A stretch of 22,162 nucleotides of DNA from Isotricha intestinalis (taxonomy: Eukaryota > Ciliophora > Litostomatea > Vestibuliferida > Isotrichidae): positions 1 to 22,162 of the forward strand of contig JAJJLU010003974.1 in NCBI GenBank assembly GCA_023807065.1. Reading direction: 5' to 3'. This document shows, piece by piece, positions 17,461-22,162 of the stretch; within the stretch, counting starts at the first letter, position 1, and every line of letters starts with the position of its first letter. Position numbers and translations under genes: made by a program. Under the pieces are notes generated by a model that saw nothing but the letters and a program-made list of their open reading frames with translations, searched no databases and was not told the DNA's origin.

Positions 17461-19737
17461 ATGTTTCCATTTAGTTTCCAATCAATTTTTCCTGGATCCT
17501 CATCAATGATATCATCAACTTTAGAAGAAAAATTACAAAAAGAAGATTGTAAATTAGAAGATTTATTAGATGAAACAAATATAGTTTTTGAATTAAAAAA
17601 AGGAAATAATAAATTATTTAAATTTTTAAATAGAGAACAAATAAAAAAATTAATTAGATATATTATATTTGAACCTCAAATTGATGATCAAATTATTGGT
17701 CATAAATATCCTTTTGTTGCTAATGATATTTTAAGTTCTGATATAAATTTAATTACTGATTATTTTATTTTAAATGATAAAGAATATAAAGAAAAAAATA
17801 AAAGTAATGAAAAAGAAATTGAACATAAAGAAGAAGTTGAAAATACTTTAAATATTATAGAAAATAATCTGAAAATTGATGAAAATGAAAATTTAGCAAA
17901 AGAAAATGAAAAAGTATTTGACATTAATGTTTCAAACGAAGAGAAAAAAAAAGATTATGAAAAAGAAGAAAATGATAAAAAAGAAAATAATGAAAATAAT
18001 AAAGAAAATATAGAAAAAAAAGAAAATGAAAATAGTTTTGAATTATTAGATTTTTTATTAAATTTTATAATGAATGATAATAAAGAATTAAATGATGTTT
18101 TATCATCATATTTTTCAAATATAATGATAAAATTAATAGATAAATATACTTCTAGAATAATTAAATATTTATATTTGAAAAGAAAAGATGCTTTAAATAA
18201 AATAATTGAACATTCAAATCAAAAATCAATTTCAATTTTAACAGTAAAATTACTTAAAATTAAAAATTTAGAATTTACTAAAGAAGAAAAAGAAAAAGAA
18301 GAAGAAATAAGTAATTTCAGAAATCAATTAATTCATACTTTTTTTAAATCAATTACAATAGAAAATAAAAATTATGATGTTGATGTTAAAATAAATTTAT
18401 TAATTGAATTAATGGAAGAAAATTCTATTTTAAATTTATTTATTCAATTACCTGATATTTACAATTATTTATTTGATATATTATCCTATGATATTAATTT
18501 AAATAATAATTATGAAATAACAAATTCTTATTATTCAACATTAAATTTATTAATTTCAATTTTAAATCAAATTGAAATTAATAAAATTTCATTACCTGAA
18601 AATTTTGATATAAACAGGAAAAATTTTTCTGATTGTTTAATTTTAACTTTACCTAAAATAATAATGAATTTCGAAGAAAGAAAAAATTCTGTTTTAATTG
18701 AAAGTCAATGTGATCAACCATATAAAAGTTTAGGAATGATAAATTTAAAAATTTTAGATTTATTTATTTTAATTATGAATTATCTTAAAAAATTACCTGA
18801 ACAATATGATAATATTTTAATAAGAAATAATTTTATTAAAAAATCTTTAAATTTTTTCTTTAATTATCAATGGAATAATATTTATCATAATTCATTTGTT
18901 AAATTTATTAAATTATATCTTAATAATGAAAAAGAACATTATATTCTTACAAAATATCTTTTTGAAGAAATTAAAATAAATAAATTATTTGAAAGTTTTT
19001 TAAAAGAAAAATCAAATTTTATTTTTAATTCTAAAAAAGAAGTTAAAAATGGAATTTATCCTCATATAATAGAAATATATTATAAATTAAATGCAATATT
19101 AGGAAATAAAATATTTGATGAAGAAAATAATTATAATAGAAAAGAAGGAGATTTTGACTTTATAAAAGATGAAAATTCAGGAATAAATTCAACAAAATTT
19201 AAATTAATGAATGTAAAAAATGAGAAAAAAGAAGAAGAAGAAAAAAAGGAAGAAAAAAAAGAAGAAGAAGAAGAAAAAATAAATATAAGTGATAATTTAA
19301 AAGGATTAATTTTAAATAATGAAGATTTTAAAAATATAATAAATGAAATAATCAATCCAACAGTCAAATTATATGAAAAAAATTTATGTGTTGAAAGTCC
19401 TATTCCAACAAGTCAAACTTCAGAAATGTCAAATGCTCAATTATTAATTAAATTAATTGGAATATTAAAAAAAGCAAAAGAAAATCCTGCTTTAAGAGAT
19501 AAATTAGGAGAATTAAAAGAAACTTTAGATATTAATAAGAAAGAAGAAAAAAAAGAAAATGAAAATGAAAATGAAGAAATTAATACTGATAAAATTAAAA
19601 AAGAAGTTAAAGAAAATAATACTATTGAAAAAAATATCAATGAAGAAAATTCTGATTATAATGATTTTAATTATTGGAAAAATAATTCTTCCATTTTAGA
19701 TGATAAAACTTTAGAAGATTGTTTAAATGATTTATAA
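17461..19737 (+). CDS. SAPS-domain protein, PP6/Sit4-type phosphatase regulatory subunit (758 aa)
   Basis: The frame runs from ATG 17461 to TAA 19737. Family features appear in order: an N-terminal acidic segment EDCKLEDLLDETNIVFELKK with FLNREQIKKLIRYI and KYPFVANDILSSDINLI (~24-100); LNDVLSSYFSNIMIKLIDK (~208-226); NIYHNSFVKFIKLYL (~480-494); and GIYPHIIEIYYKLNAILGN (~533-551). These match the SAPS/PPP6R layout of helical repeats. SAPS proteins bind the catalytic subunit of PP6 (yeast Sit4) and direct it to targets in cell-cycle, TOR and traffic pathways. A Glu/Lys-rich insertion at ~118-188 and a Glu/Lys tract at ~583-608 (a 58-nt purine-only run on the plus strand) interrupt the fold. The C-terminal ~100 residues are acidic and disordered. 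The length is similar to other family members. Confidence 0.82.
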   Translation: MFPFSFQSIFPGSSSMISSTLEEKLQKEDCKLEDLLDETNIVFELKKGNNKLFKFLNREQIKKLIRYIIFEPQIDDQIIGHKYPFVANDILSSDINLITDYFILNDKEYKEKNKSNEKEIEHKEEVENTLNIIENNLKIDENENLAKENEKVFDINVSNEEKKKDYEKEENDKKENNENNKENIEKKENENSFELLDFLLNFIMNDNKELNDVLSSYFSNIMIKLIDKYTSRIIKYLYLKRKDALNKIIEHSNQKSISILTVKLLKIKNLEFTKEEKEKEEEISNFRNQLIHTFFKSITIENKNYDVDVKINLLIELMEENSILNLFIQLPDIYNYLFDILSYDINLNNNYEITNSYYSTLNLLISILNQIEINKISLPENFDINRKNFSDCLILTLPKIIMNFEERKNSVLIESQCDQPYKSLGMINLKILDLFILIMNYLKKLPEQYDNILIRNNFIKKSLNFFFNYQWNNIYHNSFVKFIKLYLNNEKEHYILTKYLFEEIKINKLFESFLKEKSNFIFNSKKEVKNGIYPHIIEIYYKLNAILGNKIFDEENNYNRKEGDFDFIKDENSGINSTKFKLMNVKNEKKEEEEKKEEKKEEEEEKINISDNLKGLILNNEDFKNIINEIINPTVKLYEKNLCVESPIPTSQTSEMSNAQLLIKLIGILKKAKENPALRDKLGELKETLDINKKEEKKENENENEEINTDKIKKEVKENNTIEKNINEENSDYNDFNYWKNNSSILDDKTLEDCLNDL
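19222..19279 (+). repeat. 58-nt purine-only GAA/AAA tract inside the SAPS gene
   Basis: Every base from 19222 to 19279 is A or G, mostly GAA and AAA codons, giving a Glu/Lys run. Such tracts are length-unstable in replication and can adopt triplex DNA. Here the reading frame is kept. Confidence 0.8.
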
Positions 19738-20147
19738 ATAATATTTGAAATATTTCTAAAATTTTTAAAAAAGAAATTAAGTTATTATTATATATTTATT
19801 TTATAATAAATTCTAAAATTCAAAAAAAATATTTTTTTCTAAAAAATACATAAAAGTTTTTTTATTAAATACAGCAAAAATAAAATAATAATAATTCAAA
19901 AATTGAATAATTGAATGAATAATTTTTAAATTTAAAAATAAAAATGAAAGAGTACAAAGAAATTATATAAGGAGACACAAATAAGTAAAAAAAGTGATAA
20001 AAAAAGAAATAAAAAATATAATAATAAACATTTATGACTAATTTTTTTATTTTATATTTTATAAAATGAATTTTATTGTATAATATTTAGAATATAAAAA
20101 TTAAAAATAATATTATTTGATTCTTATATATTATTTTAACTTTATTT
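19738..20147. other. AT-rich intergenic region, no gene seen
   Basis: This is the 3' flank of the SAPS gene. Stops are frequent in all six frames and no GC-rich or structured element stands out. It probably holds the SAPS 3' UTR and polyadenylation signals. Confidence 0.45.
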
Positions 20148-20553
20148 TCACATAATGAAAAATTTAATAATAAGATTGATTCTCTCCTTTAAATACTTTA
20201 TGTCTTCATTTTCCCTTCAATAATTTCCTCTTCTAAAACTTCCATATTTTACTCTATTATAATAATTAAAACTTCTATTATTATTATAATTACCTCCACA
20301 ACAATCACATTTTATTATTATAATAATAATTATTTCAATATTATTATAATTATTTCTAATATTGACATTAATTAGTTTTTTTGTGTCAATATAATATTTA
20401 TCTAAATTTTTTATAGGTAAAGAAGAAAAAAAACCTGGTATTTTATTTAGTAGTTCTTTAATTGAAAATATTATATCTAAACAAGGTATTTAACTTATAT
20501 ATTATTATCTTTTTCATTTATATATGAATTTGAAAAAAATTTTTTTTTGACAT
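20148..20553 (-). pseudogene. Possible gene remnant, Asn/Tyr/Gly-rich with a CDCCGG motif
   Basis: The minus-strand frame from 20489 to 20220 is open for 90 codons and has protein-like content: IFSIKELLNKIPGFFSSLPI, then LDKYYIDTKKLINVNIRNNY, an Ile run, CDCCGGNYNNNRSFNYYNRV and GSFRRGNY. A TGA at 20217-20219 interrupts it, yet coding character continues for 22 codons (RENEDIKYLKERINLIIKF) to a second TGA at 20148-20150. Upstream, ATG 20553 opens a short frame that stops after 11 codons, separated from the main segment by a TAA; a single-base indel in the A9-T7 run there would extend it. No clean intron explains the breaks. It may be a decayed gene or a chance open stretch in biased DNA. Confidence 0.35.
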
Positions 20554-20723
20554 AAATGATTTATGGATTATTCTAACTAAATTCAATCTAAAATTGGAAA
20601 AATTATAAAAATTTTTTTCTTAAATCCTTATTCTTTTGGAATTCTTTTTTATGTGTTTAATTAATAAAAAATAACAATTAATTCAAAATAAAATGATATT
20701 TATTTTAAAAAACTAAAAAATAT

Positions 20724-21578
20724 ATGGGGATATGTGGTTGTTTTGAAATAAGAAAAATTAATAAAAATTTTTTAAGAGATAAAGAAGAAGATGAATTAAA
20801 TAATATTAAATTATCTTCATCAAAATTAAAACCAAAATATCAAATTTATCAAGAAAAAATAATAGAAAAAAAAGAAGAGAAAACAAAAAATATAAACAAA
20901 ACTATAAATGAAGATGATAAAATTCCAATGAAAAATAAATATAATAAGAATACAACTTGTTCATTAAATAAATCAGAAAATGATAATAGTACTCTTTCAA
21001 TAAATAGATACAAAAAAAATAATAATATAAATAAAAATATTCTTGAAGAAAAAGTAAATAAAGAAATTAATATAGTTTTAATAGGTGAAAAGCAAAGTGG
21101 AAAAAGTTCTTTTATAATTCAAATTGCAGAGAAAAGATTTGAAAATATATATATACCAACAGTTTTTATAGAAAATATTTCTAAAATATTAACATATAAT
21201 AACAAAAAATATATTTTAAATTTTAATGTAACACCAGGTGTACAAGAATATAAAGAAGATTATTCAAAATTATATTCTCAAGCAAATTTTATTTTTGTTT
21301 TCTATGATATAAGTGTTCAAGGTAGTTTTACAAAAACAAAAAATTTTGTTAAAAAAGAATTAAAAAATAAAATTGTTATGTATAATAAAGATTATTCTAA
21401 TATTTTTATTGTTGCAAATAAGATAGATAAATCTTCTTTTCATAATCAAAATATTGATGCAAGGAAATATTGGGAAAATATGAATTTACAATATTTTGAA
21501 ATTTCTGTTAAGAATAATATTGGTGTTGGTTATATGATAAATAAATTATTAGCGATATATGAACAAATTTCTTCTTAA
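20724..21578 (+). CDS. Rab/Ras-like small GTPase with N-terminal acylation motif and altered switch II (284 aa)
   Basis: The frame runs from ATG 20724 to TAA 21578. MGICGCF at the start fits N-myristoylation on Gly2 with possible palmitoylation of Cys4 and Cys6. A ~110-residue disordered Asn/Lys/Glu extension follows. The GTPase domain begins near 113: P-loop GEKQSGKS (121-128), switch I IYIPTVF with Thr146, switch II NVTPGVQEY (168-176) in place of WDTAGQEEY, guanine-specificity NKID (232-235) and SVK (261-263) for SAK. The Asp of DxxG is Val169 and the catalytic Gln position is Val173, so intrinsic hydrolysis may be weak or absent. The C-terminus (YEQISS) has no prenylation cysteine. The membrane-anchor layout resembles plant ARA6 and apicomplexan Rab5B, which are N-acylated. 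The effector pathway is unknown; trafficking is the family expectation. Confidence 0.85.
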   Translation: MGICGCFEIRKINKNFLRDKEEDELNNIKLSSSKLKPKYQIYQEKIIEKKEEKTKNINKTINEDDKIPMKNKYNKNTTCSLNKSENDNSTLSINRYKKNNNINKNILEEKVNKEINIVLIGEKQSGKSSFIIQIAEKRFENIYIPTVFIENISKILTYNNKKYILNFNVTPGVQEYKEDYSKLYSQANFIFVFYDISVQGSFTKTKNFVKKELKNKIVMYNKDYSNIFIVANKIDKSSFHNQNIDARKYWENMNLQYFEISVKNNIGVGYMINKLLAIYEQISS

Positions 21579-21907
21579 ATTGTTTTTTTTTCATCAATTG
21601 TTTTTATATGATAAAGATTATTTTTTATGATATAAAAAAAGCTTTTAAAAATAGTTAAATGTAAATAAAAATATGAAAGCTTTTTCAAATATATAATTAT
21701 AATATTTATGTTGATTAATTTTAGATATTATATTGCTATTTATAATAGTTCATATTATATTTAATTTTAATTTTAACAGATTTATAAAATTTTTTTTTTA
21801 TATGTTTTTAAAAAAGAAAAATAAAAAAAATGGTAAAAGAAAAAATAAAAATTTTAACATCAATTAGAAATATATGAAAAAAATTGTTAAAAAAATAAAA
21901 ATTATTT
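21579..21907. other. Convergent intergenic region with one inverted repeat
   Basis: This region lies between the 3' ends of two convergent genes. AAAAAGCTTT at 21636-21645 and AAAGCTTTTT at 21676-21685 are exact reverse complements with a 30-base spacer and could form a hairpin in either transcript. In DNA this AT-rich such a repeat is only weakly significant. No gene is seen. Confidence 0.5.
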
Positions 21908-22162
21908 TTACTTAAAAGTGTTTTTATTTATTAAACTTTCCCTAACAAATATTTTATGTCCAAATTCTTTGGATAAATTTTTATTTTCATATTCATCTTC
22001 AAAAGATAAATCACTATTATAAGATTCATCTAAATCACTAAAATCTAAAAATGAAAGTCCACTTTTTTTTTTAATATTAAACTCAGGAATAAAATTATCT
22101 TTAATTTTATTTCTTTTTAAATTACTCTTTTTTCCAGATAAAATATTTTTTATTTTAATATT
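21908..22162 (-). CDS. C-terminal fragment of an unidentified acidic/basic protein (84 residues present)
   Basis: On the minus strand a frame is open from the right edge to TAA 21908-21910, 84 codons without ATG, so the N-terminus lies outside the window. The first part is basic (ILSGKKSNLKRNKIKDN). It is followed by a Ser/Asp/Glu-rich acidic stretch (FLDFSDLDESYNSDLSFEDE) and ends in KEFGHKIFVRESLINKNTFK. The composition and absence of stops support real coding sequence. The acidic Ser-Asp pattern suggests a disordered, possibly casein-kinase-2-phosphorylated tail; no family can be assigned. Confidence 0.65.
   Translation of the reverse strand, partial: NIKIKNILSGKKSNLKRNKIKDNFIPEFNIKKKSGLSFLDFSDLDESYNSDLSFEDEYENKNLSKEFGHKIFVRESLINKNTFK

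Noticed and set aside
21636..21685. Inverted repeat as a transcription terminator or mobile-element end
   Set aside because: The arms are only 10 bases centred on AAGCTT in very AT-rich DNA; such matches are expected by chance.
1..22162. CRISPR arrays, tRNA or rRNA genes, prokaryotic operons
   Set aside because: No spaced direct repeats, no cloverleaf or rRNA-like segments, and the gene content and introns are eukaryotic.

Overview
The window is extremely A+T-rich nuclear DNA from a unicellular eukaryote; by eye well over four fifths of it is A or T. Long intact reading frames end almost always in TAA (one TGA). No intact gene uses TAA, TAG or TGA as a sense codon, so the code looks standard; this argues against Tetrahymena/Paramecium-type (TAA/TAG = Gln) or Euplotes-type (TGA = Cys) codes. 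Three spliceosomal introns can be inferred from GT...TTTTAG boundaries that restore reading frames: 27, 30 and about 183 nt. Genes are packed closely on both strands and are rich in Asn, Lys, Glu and Ile. This fits a compact AT-rich protist genome, for example a standard-code ciliate lineage, but the taxon is not settled by the sequence.

Layout, left to right: the N-terminal end of a Cys-containing protein (minus, cut by the window edge); a coiled-coil protein (minus); a divergent multi-pass transporter of amino acid/auxin permease type (plus); a 1000-residue Asn-rich coiled-coil protein (minus); then three tightly spaced minus-strand genes: a C2H2 zinc-finger protein whose third finger lies behind a 27-nt intron, an unrecognised small protein, and a MORN-repeat protein. 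Upstream of the MORN gene lies a 100-bp island of 57% GC, wholly unlike the rest of the window, followed by a plus-strand decayed gene with many frameshifts. Next come an unrecognised helical/basic-tail protein with a 30-nt intron (plus), a TauE/SafE-type membrane transporter with signal peptide (plus), another coiled-coil protein (minus), an Enhancer-of-Polycomb (EPL1/EPC) homologue whose start codon appears to be split by an intron (minus), a divergently transcribed SAPS-domain phosphatase regulatory subunit (plus), a small Asn/Tyr/Gly-rich coding remnant (minus), an N-acylated Rab/Ras-like GTPase with altered catalytic residues (plus), and the C-terminal end of an acidic protein (minus, cut by the window edge).

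The recognisable genes serve different housekeeping functions: chromatin acetylation (EPL1), phosphatase targeting (SAPS), membrane transport, and membrane traffic or signalling (GTPase, MORN). I see no operon-like pathway. The observations most worth following are the GC-rich island, the split start codon of the EPL1 gene, the degenerate dually acylated GTPase, and a repeated block switch of synonymous codons in the two halves of the TauE/SafE gene.
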